From NCBI RefSeq assembly GCF_015350805.1, contig NZ_JADKSG010000001.1:496001-560000 (forward strand): 64,000 bases of DNA, in the 5' to 3' direction. Positions 53,985-63,760 of this stretch are shown one piece after another. The stretch is from Herbiconiux sp. VKM Ac-1786 (GTDB lineage Bacteria; Actinomycetota; Actinomycetes; Actinomycetales; Microbacteriaceae). The notes beneath the pieces are model-generated. The model was not told the origin of the DNA and did not search any database. It saw nothing but the letters and a program-made list of their open reading frames with translations. Numbering within the stretch: the stretch's first letter is position 1; every line of letters begins with the position of its first letter. A program made the translations under genes and the position numbers.

Positions 53985-55646
53985 TTACTTGGATGCTGCT
54001 GCGGTGGTGACCGCGCCACGGGCCTCGACGGCGCTGTTCGCCGAGAGGGCCAATTCGGCGAAGTGCTGGGCTTCGTCGAGCGTGAAGCGGGCGAGCTCCG
54101 CGCGCACGTCGGCGAGGGCCGACGGCGACATGGAGAGCGTGGTCGCGCCGAGGCCCACGAGCACGACGGCGAGAAGGGGGTCGGCGGCGGCTTCGCCGCA
54201 GATCCCGACGGGCTTGCCGGTCGCGCGGCCGGCCTTGCCGACCTCGCCGACGAGCTTCAGCACTGCTGGGTGCCAGGGGTCCTGGAACGAGGCCACCGAG
54301 CCCAGCAGCCGGTCGGCCGCGAGGGTGTACTGCGTCAGGTCGTTGGTGCCGATCGACGCGAAGTCGGCGTCGGCGAGGATGCGGTCGGCCAGCAGCGCTG
54401 ACGAGGGCACCTCCACCATGACGCCGGCGGTCTTCAGGCCGACCTCGCGGGCGAGGGCGGTGAAGTAGCGGGTCTCCTCCACGGTCGAGACCATCGGCGC
54501 CATCACCCAGACGTCGGCGTCGGTCTCGGCGTCGGCGGCCGCGAGGGCGGCGAGCTGGTCGCGCAGGATCGGCTCGTTCGCCCGCAGCGCCCGGAGGCCC
54601 CGCAGGCCGAGGGCCGGGTTCTCCTCCGGGGCGTCGTTGAGGAAGCTCAGCGGCTTGTCGGCACCGGCGTCGAGGGCGCGCACGACGACCTTCTTGCCGG
54701 CGAAGGCCTCGAGCAGGCGCTTGTACTGCGCCTTCTGCTCCTCGACGCTCGGGGCGCTGGAGGAGTCGAGGAAGAGGAACTCGGTGCGGAAGAGGCCCAC
54801 GCCCTCGGCGCCCTTCTCGAGCGCGTCGGCGGCGCCGTCGGCCGAGCCGAGGTTCGCCAGCAGCGGCACGAGGGTGCCGTCGGCCAGGGCGCCCGGTCCG
54901 GTGGCCGAGCTGCGGGCCGCCTTGATCTCGGCGGCCTTCGCCAGGGCGGCGGAGCGCTCCTCGGCGCTCGGCTCGACGGTCACGGTGCCGGTGGCCGCGT
55001 CGACGACGATCTCGGTGCCGTCGGCGAGGGCGAGCGCATCCGCTACCCCCACGATGGCGACGATCGACTTCTCGCGGGCGAGGATCGCGGTGTGCGAGGT
55101 CGGGCCGCCGTCGCTCGTGACGAGGGCGAGCACCTTCGACAGGTCGAGCAGCGCGGTGTCGGCCGGTGCCAGGTCGCGGGCGACGAGCACGAACGGATGC
55201 TCGGGGTCGGGCACTCCCGGAGCGGGCACGCCGCGGAGGTGCGCCACGACGCGCTGCGAGACGTCGTCGAGGTCGGTGGCGCGCTCCCCCATGTAGCCGC
55301 CCATGCTGACGAGCAGGTCGCGGAACGAGGCGAACGCCTCGAAGACGGCGCGCTCGGCGGTCTTGCCGGTGTCGAGGCGGGTGCCGATGTCGTCGATCAG
55401 CGTCGGGTCCTCGGCCATGAAGGCCTGCGCCTCGAGCACGTCCTTGGCCGAACCGCCGGCGCGCTCGCCCCGGTGCCGGATGATCGCGGCGGTGGCTGCC
55501 AGCGACGCACGGGCGCGCTCCTTCTCGGCGTCGGGGGTGAGCGCCGAGGGGGTGTCCTCGGGCTCGGGCAGCGGGTCGGGCATCCGGAGCACCCCGCCGA
55601 CGGCGATGCCGCGGCCGATGCCCGTGCCGGAGAGGGCGGCTGCCAT
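53985..55646 (-). CDS. ptsI: PTS enzyme I (PEP-protein phosphotransferase)
   Basis: Autophosphorylates from PEP and phosphorylates HPr. 553 residues. Active His185 in SDGGPTSHTAILAR, PEP-binding LFRTEFLFLD, ALDAGADKPL and SIGTNDLTQYTLAADR; GICGEAAADP near the C-terminus. ATG 55646 or GTG 55649 both overlap the ptsH stop. Its position inside the mannitol operon suggests it may be the main EI of the cell; that needs the rest of the genome. Confidence 0.96.
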   Translation of the reverse strand: MAAALSGTGIGRGIAVGGVLRMPDPLPEPEDTPSALTPDAEKERARASLAATAAIIRHRGERAGGSAKDVLEAQAFMAEDPTLIDDIGTRLDTGKTAERAVFEAFASFRDLLVSMGGYMGERATDLDDVSQRVVAHLRGVPAPGVPDPEHPFVLVARDLAPADTALLDLSKVLALVTSDGGPTSHTAILAREKSIVAIVGVADALALADGTEIVVDAATGTVTVEPSAEERSAALAKAAEIKAARSSATGPGALADGTLVPLLANLGSADGAADALEKGAEGVGLFRTEFLFLDSSSAPSVEEQKAQYKRLLEAFAGKKVVVRALDAGADKPLSFLNDAPEENPALGLRGLRALRANEPILRDQLAALAAADAETDADVWVMAPMVSTVEETRYFTALAREVGLKTAGVMVEVPSSALLADRILADADFASIGTNDLTQYTLAADRLLGSVASFQDPWHPAVLKLVGEVGKAGRATGKPVGICGEAAADPLLAVVLVGLGATTLSMSPSALADVRAELARFTLDEAQHFAELALSANSAVEARGAVTTAAASK

Positions 55647-55912
55647 CACTCGGCGTCCAGGTCGGTGGCGAGCAGCGTCGCCAGCTCGTCGAGCAGGGCG
55701 TCGGCCTCGGGGGCGTCGGAGACGAGGGTCACGGTGTCGCCGTGCTCGATGCCGAGTGAGATGACGCCGAGGATGCTGGCGGCGTTGACGGCCTTGCCGT
55801 CCTTCGAGATCTGCACGGGCAGGCCGGACTTCGCGACGGTCTGCGTGAAGAGCGTGGCGGGGCGGGCGTGCAGCCCGTGCTTCGATGCCAGTTCGACGGT
55901 TCGTTCAGCCAT
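55646..55912 (-). CDS. ptsH: Phosphocarrier protein HPr
   Basis: 88 residues. His15 in HGLHARPA is the EI site, and Ser46 in AASILGV is the regulatory HPr-kinase position; actinobacteria usually lack HPr kinase, so Ser46 use is uncertain. Coupled to ptsI downstream; overlaps the IIB gene by 8 nt upstream. Confidence 0.97.
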   Translation of the reverse strand: MAERTVELASKHGLHARPATLFTQTVAKSGLPVQISKDGKAVNAASILGVISLGIEHGDTVTLVSDAPEADALLDELATLLATDLDAE

Positions 55913-56270
55913 GGTGGTCTCCTCGGTTCGTTGTTGGTGCCACGTTCAGGTGCGCCGGAGCCCGCAGGCCGGCGAGTTCTTCGATCCGTCCGGCCGCGAT
56001 CTCGGCGCCGTCCCGCCCGAAGACGGTCTCGGGGAGCAGCTCCGCCACGGCTCCCGCCCGCACGGCCCGTTCGGCCAGATCCGCGTAGCGGTCGGCGAGG
56101 TGGGGGCCCACGAGCAGGATGCGCGTCGCCGCGAGCCTGTCGTCGAGATCGGCAGTCGTTCCCGCGTCCACGACCAGGTCGAGATCGCGGTCCCGGATGA
56201 TCCGGCGCAGTCTCACGGCGAGGAAGGTGCTCGATGCTCCTGCACCGCAGACGATGAGCACTCTGTCCAC
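55905..56270 (-). CDS. PTS IIB-like protein, first gene of the mtl operon
   Basis: 121 residues. VLIVCGAGASSTFLAVRLRR has the phospho-cysteine loop (Cys8) of the lactose/cellobiose-type IIB fold, but the C-terminal 40 residues do not resemble a canonical IIB. It overlaps ptsH. Whether it accepts phosphate for transport or for regulation of the adjacent MtlR is open. GTG start with GAGGAGG 6 nt upstream. Confidence 0.75.
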   Translation of the reverse strand: MDRVLIVCGAGASSTFLAVRLRRIIRDRDLDLVVDAGTTADLDDRLAATRILLVGPHLADRYADLAERAVRAGAVAELLPETVFGRDGAEIAAGRIEELAGLRAPAHLNVAPTTNRGDHHG

Positions 56271-56381
56271 GCACGCCTCCTCGCGTCCTGATCCGATCTC
56301 CTACGATCATCGCCATCTCCCGCACACGTATCCAGCAGGCTTGCTTCCGGCCCCTAGGAAGCCCCTTTCCCAGGAAGCGCC

Positions 56382-56387
56382 TAGGGT
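56382..56387 (+). promoter_or_regulatory. -10 box of leaderless promoter (TAGGGT, 7 nt before ATG 56395)
   Basis: TAGGGT-N7-ATG. CCCCTAGG (56351-56358) and CCTAGGG (56380-56386) form an inverted pair around it, possibly an operator. Confidence 0.4.
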
Positions 56388-56394
56388 GACAGTG

Positions 56395-58323
56395 ATGACT
56401 GCGAAGTACGAGCGCCTGCTGGAGTACCTGGCCGAGACCACCGACTGGGTCACGGCCGGCGAGCTGGCGGACCGGCTCGGCGTCACCACCCGCAGCGTGC
56501 GCAGCTACGTCACCAGCGTGAAGACCGCGGCGAAGCCCCTCGAGGTGATCGCGTCGTCGACCAGCGGCTACCGCCTGAATCGCGAGGCGTACGCGAGCTT
56601 CCTCGAGGGGCTTCGGGGTCGGGATGCCGAGCCCGGCAGTCCGCGCGACCGGGTGCACGCCCTCATCCGGGGCCTCGGCGACGCGCCCGACGGTCTCGAC
56701 GTCTACGACCTGGCTGCGACGATGTTCGTCAGCGAGTCGACCGTCGAGGCCGACCTGCGGAAGGCCAAGCTCCTCGTCGAGGACGCGGGACTGGGCCTCA
56801 GCCGGCGCGGCAGCGTCGTCGCGCTCACGGGCAGCGAGCTGAACCGGCGGCGGCTGCTCAGCCGGCTCTTCCGCGACGAGAGCGCGCAGGGGTTCCTCGA
56901 TCTGCAGAACATCCAGCGCGAGTTCCTGTCCGGCGACCTGACGGCGTTCAAGTCGGCGCTGATCGAGATGCTCGACGGCAACGGGTACTTCGTCAACGAG
57001 TACTCGATCAACAACGTGCTGCTGCACATCGCCATCGCGGTCGACCGGGTGGCGAAGAAGCAGTCGATCGGTGCGGGCGACGAGGATGCACGTCCTGCCT
57101 CCCCCACGGTGCGCGACGTGGCGACGCAGCTCGACGGTCTCGTGCGAACGCACTTCGACGCCGCCCTCAGCCCGCGTGAGCTCGACTACCTCTCGGTGCT
57201 CCTGACCACCCGCGTGCTGACGCCCGGCCACGACCAGCCCGCACAGGACGTCGCCGACTCCTATCTCGAGCCCGACGACCTCACAGCCATGCGCCGGATC
57301 GTGCGGCTGGCGAGCGAGGAGTACCTCGTCGACCTCGACGACGAGGACTTCATCGTGCGGCTCAGTCTGCACATCCGCAATCTCGTCGCCCGGGCGCAGG
57401 AGAAGTCGCTCTCACGGAACCCCATGACCCGCTCGATCAAGAGCACCTTCCCGATGATCTACGAGCTGGCCGTGTTCATCGCCAGCCAGATCCAGCGACG
57501 CGAGGGCATCGTCATCAACGACGACGAGATCGCCTACATCGCGCTGCACGTGGGGTCGCACCTCGAGCGGCAGAACCTCCGCGAGGAGCGGGTGACCTGC
57601 GCGATCGTCTGCCCGAACTACTACGACATGCACGTCATCCTGCGCCAGCGCCTGGAGGCCGAGCTCGGCTCCGAGCTGCAGGTCGACGTCGTGATCACGC
57701 GCGCCGACGTCGACTGGGCGGCGCTGTCCTCCGACATCGTCGTGACCACCATCTCGGTGCCGGCCGCGCGCGACAACGTCGTGGTCATCCAGCCCTTCCT
57801 CACGAAGGGCGACCTCGAGGCCGTGCGCCGCGCGATCACCACGGTGCGCCGGCACCGCAGCCGCATGCAGCTGAAGGACGAGCTGCTGCAGTACTTCGAC
57901 GAGCGGCTGTTCCGGCGCAACCTGCACGCGGGCGACGAGGCGGCGATGATCCGCACCCTCGGCGACTCGATGGTGACGCTCGGCATCATCGACGAGAGCT
58001 ACGTCGAGGGCGCCATCGAGCGCGAGCGCATGTCGTCGACGGCCTTCACCGACACCATCGCGGTGCCGCACGCCATGGCGATGAGCGCGTCGCGCACCGC
58101 GATCGCGATCGTGGTGAACGAGACGCCGATGGCCTGGGGCGAGAACCGCGTCAACGTCATCGCGCTGATCGCCTTCAGCTCCTCGGGGCGGCGCGCCTTC
58201 CAGACGGTCTTCGACCAACTCGTCGAGGTCTTCTCCGACCGCGACGACGTGCAGCGCATCGTCCGCCGCGCCACCGACTTCGCGTCCTTCATCGACGAGC
58301 TCGTCCACGTCATGGACGCCTGA
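56395..58323 (+). CDS. mtlR: PRD-containing BglG/MtlR family transcriptional regulator
   Basis: 642 residues, divergent from the PTS operon. N-terminal HTH (WVTAGELADRLGVTTRSVRSYV) and a second HTH-like region, PRD1 with His in NNVLLHIAIAVDRV and PRD2 with His in DEIAYIALHVGSHLER, a IIB-like domain (CAIVCPNYYDM, here with Cys), and a C-terminal IIA domain with His in DTIAVPHAMAMS. Phosphorylation of these domains by HPr/EII sets activator function. Probably senses mannitol uptake. ATG 56395 follows TAGGGT by 7 nt; GTG 56392 is an alternative. Confidence 0.92.
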   Translation: MTAKYERLLEYLAETTDWVTAGELADRLGVTTRSVRSYVTSVKTAAKPLEVIASSTSGYRLNREAYASFLEGLRGRDAEPGSPRDRVHALIRGLGDAPDGLDVYDLAATMFVSESTVEADLRKAKLLVEDAGLGLSRRGSVVALTGSELNRRRLLSRLFRDESAQGFLDLQNIQREFLSGDLTAFKSALIEMLDGNGYFVNEYSINNVLLHIAIAVDRVAKKQSIGAGDEDARPASPTVRDVATQLDGLVRTHFDAALSPRELDYLSVLLTTRVLTPGHDQPAQDVADSYLEPDDLTAMRRIVRLASEEYLVDLDDEDFIVRLSLHIRNLVARAQEKSLSRNPMTRSIKSTFPMIYELAVFIASQIQRREGIVINDDEIAYIALHVGSHLERQNLREERVTCAIVCPNYYDMHVILRQRLEAELGSELQVDVVITRADVDWAALSSDIVVTTISVPAARDNVVVIQPFLTKGDLEAVRRAITTVRRHRSRMQLKDELLQYFDERLFRRNLHAGDEAAMIRTLGDSMVTLGIIDESYVEGAIERERMSSTAFTDTIAVPHAMAMSASRTAIAIVVNETPMAWGENRVNVIALIAFSSSGRRAFQTVFDQLVEVFSDRDDVQRIVRRATDFASFIDELVHVMDA

Positions 58324-58338
58324 CCCGCCCCAAGACTC

Positions 58339-59193
58339 CTACGGGATGGGGACGGGCGTGACGCCGAGGGGGGCCAGGGCGGCGGCGCCGCCGTCGGGGG
58401 AGGTGAGCACCCAGATGCCGTCGGCGTGCACGGCGACCGAGTGCTCCCAGTGCGACGCCATGCTGCCGTCGGCCGACGCCACGGTCCACTCGTCCTCGCG
58501 GGTGTAGGTCTCGGTTGTGCCCGCCGTGATCATCGGCTCGATCGCCACGACGAGGCCGGGCTTCACCTCGGGGCCGCGCTGGCGCACCCGGTAGTTGAAC
58601 ACCGGCGGCGCCTCGTGCATGCTCCGGCCGATGCCGTGGCCGACGTAGTCGGTGAGGATGCCGTAGACCGCTCCCTGACGGGTCGAGGGGTGCTCCTCGA
58701 CGAACTCCTCGATGGCCTCCCCCACCTCGTTCAGATGGCGAGCGGATGCGAGGCGGGCGATCCCGTGCCACATCGACTGCTCGGTCACCTCCGACAGCAG
58801 GCGTCGCGCCGCGACCTCGTCCGGACGCGCCGGGTCGTCGAGCACGATCGTGATCGCGGAGTCGCCGTTCCAGCCGTCGACCTCGGCACCCGAGTCGATG
58901 GAGACGATGTCGCCGGGCTCGAGCATCCGCCCACCCGGGATGCCGTGCACGATGTCGTCGTTCACCGAGGTGCAGACGGTGTGCCGGTAGCCGGGCACCA
59001 TCTGGAAGTTCGAGACGCCGCCGAGCGACCGGATGGTGCGGTCGGCGATCGCGTCGAGCTCGAGGGTGGTCATGCCCGGACGGATGGCCTCGCGCACCGC
59101 GGCCAGCGAGGCCGCGGTCACCAGACCGGGCCGCACCATGAGCCGCAGCTCGGCCGGGGTCTTGTAGATGCCCTTGTTCTTGCCGAAGGCCAT
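58339..59193 (-). CDS. map: Type I methionyl aminopeptidase
   Basis: Removes N-terminal Met from new proteins. 284 residues. Metal ligands in VSIDSGAEVDGWNGDSA (two Asp), GHGIGRSMHE (His), AIEPMI (Glu) and SHWEHSVAV (Glu). N-terminus KTPAELRLMVRPGLVTAASL. It follows adk by 4 nt. In many actinobacteria infA comes next; here the mtl-PTS locus lies between. Confidence 0.95.
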   Translation of the reverse strand: MAFGKNKGIYKTPAELRLMVRPGLVTAASLAAVREAIRPGMTTLELDAIADRTIRSLGGVSNFQMVPGYRHTVCTSVNDDIVHGIPGGRMLEPGDIVSIDSGAEVDGWNGDSAITIVLDDPARPDEVAARRLLSEVTEQSMWHGIARLASARHLNEVGEAIEEFVEEHPSTRQGAVYGILTDYVGHGIGRSMHEAPPVFNYRVRQRGPEVKPGLVVAIEPMITAGTTETYTREDEWTVASADGSMASHWEHSVAVHADGIWVLTSPDGGAAALAPLGVTPVPIP

Positions 59194-59197
59194 GGGC

Positions 59198-59791
59198 TCA
59201 GCGGGCGGCGAGGGCGGCGATGATGCGCCCGGTGACGTCGTCGATCTCGCCGAGGCCGTCGACCGTCACCACGAGGCCGCGTGCGTCGTAGACCTCGACG
59301 AGGGGCGCGGTCTGCTCGGCGTAGACGTCGAGGCGCTTGCGGATGACCTCTTCGGTGTCGTCGCTGCGGCCCTGCTCCGCGGAGCGCTTGAGCAGGCGGC
59401 GGACGACCTCGTCGGTGTCGGCCTCGAGCACGATGACCGCGTCGAGCGAGGCGCCGGAGACACCGAGGATGTCGTCGAGCTCCTCGACCTGCTGGAGCGT
59501 GCGCGGGTAGCCGTCGAGCAGGAAGCCGTCGGCCGCGTCGGGCTGCTGGAGCCGGTCGCGTACCAGGTCGTTGGTCAGCGCATCCGGAACGTACTGACCG
59601 GCGTCCATGAACGACTTGGCCTTCACGCCGAGCTCGGTGCCGTTCTTGACGTTCTCGCGGAAGATGTCACCGGTCGACACCGCGGGGATGTCGTAGGCCG
59701 CCGAGAGGCGGGCCGCCTGGGTGCCCTTGCCGGCGCCGGGCGGGCCGATGAGGAGCAGGCGGAGCGCTGCGGCTCCTCCCGCCTGGGTCAT
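59198..59791 (-). CDS. adk: Adenylate kinase
   Basis: 197 residues. P-loop [10 protein letters not shown] (15-24), [19 protein letters not shown] and the short LID form without zinc cysteines. ATG 59791 overlaps the secY stop (ATGA). Confidence 0.96.
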   Translation of the reverse strand: MTQAGGAAALRLLLIGPPGAGKGTQAARLSAAYDIPAVSTGDIFRENVKNGTELGVKAKSFMDAGQYVPDALTNDLVRDRLQQPDAADGFLLDGYPRTLQQVEELDDILGVSGASLDAVIVLEADTDEVVRRLLKRSAEQGRSDDTEEVIRKRLDVYAEQTAPLVEVYDARGLVVTVDGLGEIDDVTGRIIAALAAR

Positions 59792-61110
59792 CGGAGCAGC
59801 CCCTCGTAGTGACGCTGCTGCAGCTGCGAGTCGATCTGCTTCACGGTCTCGAGGCCGACACCGACGATGATCAGGATCGAGGCGCCGCCGAACGGGAAGT
59901 TCTGGTTGGCGCCGACCGCGACCAGCGCGATCAACGGCAGCAGCGCGATCACACCCAGGTAGATCGAGCCGGGCAGGGTGATGCGGGTCAGCACGTAGTC
60001 GAGGTACTCGGCCGTCGGGCGGCCCGCGCGGATGCCCGGGATGAACCCGCCGAACTTCTTCATGTTGTCGGCGACCTCTTCGGGGTTGAAGGTGATCGCG
60101 ACGTAGAAGTAGGTGAAGCCGACGATGAGCAGGAAGTACATCAGCATGTACAGCGGGTGGTCGCCGCGCACGAGGTAGTTGTTGATCCAGGTGACCCAGC
60201 CGGCCGGGGCCTGGCCCGCCGCGGGCTGGTTGAACTGGGCGATCAGCGCGGGCAGGTACAGCAGCGACGACGCGAAGATGACCGGCACCACGCCCGCCAT
60301 GTTCACCTTGATCGGGATGTAGGTGTTGTTGCCGCCGTAGGTTCTGCGGCCGACCACGCGCTTGGCGTACTGCACCGGGATGCGGCGCTGCGACAGCTCG
60401 ACGAAGACCACACCGAACACCACCGCGACACCGACCGCCAGCACGGCGAGGAAGGTCTCGAAGCCCTGGGTCTGGGCGATCAGCCACAGCGAGGAGGGGA
60501 AGGTCGAGGCGATCGAGGTGAAGATCAGCAGCGACATGCCGTTGCCGACGCCGCGCTCGGTGACGAGCTCGCCCATCCACATGATGACGCCGGTGCCGGC
60601 GGTCATGGTGATGACCATGAGCAGGATGGCGTACCAGGCGTCGTTGGTGATCAGCTGGCCGCACTCGGCGACGGTCGACGTGCCGAACAGGGCACCGGAG
60701 CGGGCCACGGTGATCAGCGTGGTGGACTGCAGCACACCGAGCGCGATCGTGAGGTAGCGCGTGTACTGCGTCAGGCGGCTCTGGCCCGAGGCGCCCTCCT
60801 TGTGGAGGGTCTCGAAGTGCGGGATGACCACACGCAGCAGCTGGACGATGATCGATGCCGTGATGTACGGCATGATGCCCAGCGCGAAGATGGAGAGTTG
60901 GAGGAGCGCGCCACCCGAGAACAGGTTGACGAGCTCGTAGAGGCCCGAGGTGCCCTGGTTGGCCGCGAGACACGTCTGCACGTTGCCGAAGTCGACGAAC
61001 GGCGCGGGGATGAACGATCCCAGACGAAACAGCGCGACGATGCCGAGCGTGAAGCCAATCTTTCTGCGGAGATCCGGCGTACGGAAGATCCTCGCGACGG
61101 CTTTGAACAA
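59788..61110 (-). CDS. secY: Protein translocase subunit SecY
   Basis: 440 residues, ten membrane spans. [21 protein letters not shown], the plug/TM2 segment [27 protein letters not shown], and the cytoplasmic loop [30 protein letters not shown]. The start is TTG 61110 with GGAGG 6 nt upstream. The 133-nt gap from rplO contains a long perfect inverted repeat, so secY-adk-map may be separately regulated. Confidence 0.97.
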   Translation of the reverse strand: MFKAVARIFRTPDLRRKIGFTLGIVALFRLGSFIPAPFVDFGNVQTCLAANQGTSGLYELVNLFSGGALLQLSIFALGIMPYITASIIVQLLRVVIPHFETLHKEGASGQSRLTQYTRYLTIALGVLQSTTLITVARSGALFGTSTVAECGQLITNDAWYAILLMVITMTAGTGVIMWMGELVTERGVGNGMSLLIFTSIASTFPSSLWLIAQTQGFETFLAVLAVGVAVVFGVVFVELSQRRIPVQYAKRVVGRRTYGGNNTYIPIKVNMAGVVPVIFASSLLYLPALIAQFNQPAAGQAPAGWVTWINNYLVRGDHPLYMLMYFLLIVGFTYFYVAITFNPEEVADNMKKFGGFIPGIRAGRPTAEYLDYVLTRITLPGSIYLGVIALLPLIALVAVGANQNFPFGGASILIIVGVGLETVKQIDSQLQQRHYEGLLR

Positions 61111-61150
61111 AAAGGGCCTCCTGCGTTCGTGTGGCTCAATGCCAAGAATG

Positions 61151-61231
61151 CCGGTGACCCGATTCGTGGCCTCGACAGGCTACCTCATTCTGAAGAGGCA
61201 TCTGTGTGAGGGCCGGGAATCGGGTCACCGG
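61151..61231. promoter_or_regulatory. 15-bp perfect inverted repeat in the rplO-secY gap
   Basis: CCGGTGACCCGATTC (61151-61165) and GAATCGGGTCACCGG (61217-61231), separated by 51 nt that include a minus-strand TAGCCT. Could form a long hairpin or bind a regulator. Confidence 0.5.
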
Positions 61232-61243
61232 TCAGTGGTCCAG

Positions 61244-61966
61244 CTACTTGACGGAACCACCCGCGGCGACGATCTTCTGCTCGGCCGAGCCGGAGACCTT
61301 GTCGACCGCGACGGTCAGCTTCACGGCGATGTCGCCATCGCCGAGAACCTTGACCTTCTCGTTCTTGCGAACCGCGCCCTTGGCGACCAGGTCGGAGACG
61401 GTGACGTCTCCTCCGGCCGGGTAGAGCTCCGCGAGCTTCTCCAGGTTCACGACCTGGTACTCGACGCGGAACGGGTTCTTGAAGCCGCGCAGCTTCGGGG
61501 TGCGCATGTGCAGCGGCATCTGGCCACCCTCGAAGCCGACGCGCACGGTGTAGCGGGCCTTGGTGCCCTTGGTGCCACGACCGGCGGTCTTGCCCTTCGA
61601 GCCCTCACCACGGCCGACGCGGGTGCGCTCCTTCTTGGAGCCCGGAGCCGGACGGAGGTGGTGGACCTTGAGCACGTGCTCGCGGGGAGCAGCGGTCTCG
61701 TCGGCCTTGGGAGCGGCCTTGGCGGCGGGCGCCTTGGCGGCAGGCGCCTTCGCGGCGGCCGGAGCCTTCGCGTCGGCGGCGTCGGCCTTGGCGGCAGCAG
61801 CCTTGGGGGCTGCGGCCTTCTTCGGGGCGGCGGCCTTGGCCGGCGCCTTCTCGGCCTTGTCCGCGGCGGCGGCCTTGGGAGCAGCCTTCTCCTTGGGTGC
61901 GGCCTTGGGGGCCGCAGCCTTCTTCGGAGCCGCCTTCGCGGTCTCCTTGGCTTCTTCTTCAGCCAT
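61244..61966 (-). CDS. rplO: Large ribosomal subunit protein uL15 with long Lys/Ala N-terminal extension
   Basis: 240 residues. The L15 core ([38 protein letters not shown]...) begins near residue 97. Residues 1-96 are made almost only of Ala, Lys and Pro with [10 protein letters not shown]-type repeats like the tail of histone H1. ATG overlaps the rpmD stop (TAATG), so the extension is really in frame with the upstream gene boundary and not a misplaced start. Confidence 0.95.
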   Translation of the reverse strand: MAEEEAKETAKAAPKKAAAPKAAPKEKAAPKAAAADKAEKAPAKAAAPKKAAAPKAAAAKADAADAKAPAAAKAPAAKAPAAKAAPKADETAAPREHVLKVHHLRPAPGSKKERTRVGRGEGSKGKTAGRGTKGTKARYTVRVGFEGGQMPLHMRTPKLRGFKNPFRVEYQVVNLEKLAELYPAGGDVTVSDLVAKGAVRKNEKVKVLGDGDIAVKLTVAVDKVSGSAEQKIVAAGGSVK

Positions 61967-62154
61967 TAGTCAATCTCCTCGACCTTCACCAGGTGTGCGA
62001 CGGTGCGCACGTAGCCCCGGTTCTGGGCGTTGTCTTCGCGCACGACGACATCGCCGATGCGCTTCAGTCCGAGGCTGCGCAGCGTGTCCCGCTGGTTCTG
62101 CTTCTCGCTGATCTTGGACTTGATCTGGGTCACCTTCAGGCTCGTCGCCATCAT
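61966..62154 (-). CDS. rpmD: Large ribosomal subunit protein uL30
   Basis: 62 residues: [36 protein letters not shown] is diagnostic. Two adjacent ATGs; 62154 overlaps the rpsE stop (ATGA), 62151 follows. Coupled to rplO by TAATG. Confidence 0.95.
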   Translation of the reverse strand: MMATSLKVTQIKSKISEKQNQRDTLRSLGLKRIGDVVVREDNAQNRGYVRTVAHLVKVEEID

Positions 62155-62846
62155 GCACCTGCCTTCGCAGCTAGAGCGTCCTGCTCGGCGCGCACGAGGC
62201 GGGCCGGAGCGACGTCGTCGAAGGGGAGGCCACGACGAGCGGCCACGGCACGGGGCTCCTCGAGCTGCTGGAGGGCCTCGACGGTCGCGTGCACGATGTT
62301 GATCGTGTTCGACGAGCCGAGCGACTTCGACAGGATGTCGTGGATGCCGGCGCACTCGAGCACGGCGCGCACCGGACCACCGGCGATGACGCCGGTACCG
62401 GCAGCGGCCGGGCGCAGGAGCACCACACCGGCTGCGGCCTCACCCTGGACGGGGTGGGGGATGGTGTTGCCGACGCGGGGGACGCGGAAGAAGTTCTTCT
62501 TCGCCTCCTCGACGCCCTTGGAGATCGCGGTCGGGACCTCGCGGGCCTTGCCGTAGCCGACGCCCACCAGACCGTTGCCGTCGCCGACGACCACGAGAGC
62601 GGTGAAGCTGAAGCGACGACCACCCTTCACGACCTTCGAGACGCGGTTGATGGTGACGACGCGCTCGAGGAAGTTGCTCTTGTCGGAGTCGCGGCTGCCG
62701 CGGTCACCGCGGTTGGGGTTGCGCTCGCGCCCACCCCGGCGGGCCTCACGGGGCTCGGTCGCGTTCTGACCGCTCGACGCGGCCGTCTCGACCGGCGCCT
62801 CAGCGATTGCTGCCACGTCCGGCTCCTTGTTGGTTTCGGTGCTCAC
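62151..62846 (-). CDS. rpsE: Small ribosomal subunit protein uS5
   Basis: 231 residues: an N-terminal extension of about 50 (rich in Glu/Ala, then [16 protein letters not shown]), then [34 protein letters not shown]. The C-terminus adds about 20 residues. GTG start overlaps the rplR stop. Confidence 0.97.
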   Translation of the reverse strand: MSTETNKEPDVAAIAEAPVETAASSGQNATEPREARRGGRERNPNRGDRGSRDSDKSNFLERVVTINRVSKVVKGGRRFSFTALVVVGDGNGLVGVGYGKAREVPTAISKGVEEAKKNFFRVPRVGNTIPHPVQGEAAAGVVLLRPAAAGTGVIAGGPVRAVLECAGIHDILSKSLGSSNTINIVHATVEALQQLEEPRAVAARRGLPFDDVAPARLVRAEQDALAAKAGA

Positions 62847-63214
62847 AGGTCCAGACCTCCCTCTCGTGCTCCATCGGCGATCGCGGCGACGCGACCGGCG
62901 TAGCGGTTACCTCCACGGTCGAACACGACGGCCTCGACACCGGCGAGCTTGGCGCGCTCGGCGACCAGCTCACCGACCTTCTTGGCCTTCGCGGTCTTGT
63001 CACCGTCGAAGGTGCGCAGGTCGGACTCGAGCGTCGATGCCGACGCGAGGGTGTGACCCTTGCTGTCGTCGACGACCTGCACGAACACGTGACGTGCCGA
63101 ACGGGTGACGACGAGGCGAGGACGCGCTTCGGTGCCCTCGACCTTCTTGCGAAGGCGCAGGTGCCGGCGATCGCGGGCTGCGGACTTCGACTTTCCTCTG
63201 ATTCCAGTAGCCAT
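62843..63214 (-). CDS. rplR: Large ribosomal subunit protein uL18
   Basis: 123 residues: [38 protein letters not shown], ending [26 protein letters not shown]. Coupled to rpsE by GTGA; three nt after rplF. Confidence 0.97.
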   Translation of the reverse strand: MATGIRGKSKSAARDRRHLRLRKKVEGTEARPRLVVTRSARHVFVQVVDDSKGHTLASASTLESDLRTFDGDKTAKAKKVGELVAERAKLAGVEAVVFDRGGNRYAGRVAAIADGAREGGLDL

Positions 63215-63217
63215 GGT

Positions 63218-63754
63218 CTACTTACCACTCTTTCCGGCCTTGCGGCGAACGACCTCGCCGGCGTACCGCACACCCTTGCCCTTGTAGGGCTCGGGCTTGC
63301 GCAGCTTGCGAATGTTGGCGGCAACCTCACCGACGGCCTGCTTGTCGATGCCGTTGACCGTGAGCTTGTTGTTGCCCTCGACGGTGAACGAGATGCCCGC
63401 GGGCGGCTCGACCGAGATGGGGTGCGAGTACCCGAGGGCGAACTCCACGCCGCTGCCCTTGGCAGCCACGCGGTAACCGGTTCCGACGACCTCGAGGCTC
63501 TTGGAGTAGCCGGTGGTGACGCCGATGATCTGGTTCGCGATCAGGGTACGGGTGAGGCCGTGGAGCGAACGCGACTCGCGCTCGTCGTCGGGACGGGTGA
63601 CGAGAACCTGGTTCTCCTCGACCGTGGCCGCGATGGGGGCCTTGATGGCGAGCGCGAGCTCACCCTTGGGGCCCTTGACTGCAACCTGCTGGCCGTCGAT
63701 GGTGACGGTGACGCCGGCAGGGATGTCGATGGGAAGACGTCCGATACGTGACAT
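63218..63754 (-). CDS. rplF: Large ribosomal subunit protein uL6
   Basis: 178 residues: [17 protein letters not shown] start, [22 protein letters not shown], and the C-terminal [15 protein letters not shown] signature. Confidence 0.97.
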   Translation of the reverse strand: MSRIGRLPIDIPAGVTVTIDGQQVAVKGPKGELALAIKAPIAATVEENQVLVTRPDDERESRSLHGLTRTLIANQIIGVTTGYSKSLEVVGTGYRVAAKGSGVEFALGYSHPISVEPPAGISFTVEGNNKLTVNGIDKQAVGEVAANIRKLRKPEPYKGKGVRYAGEVVRRKAGKSGK

Positions 63755-63760
63755 TGTCGA

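Noticed and set aside
50719-58323. Recent horizontal acquisition of the mtl-PTS locus
   Set aside because: Base composition and codon use match the flanking ribosomal genes, and no mobility gene, tRNA or flanking repeat is present.
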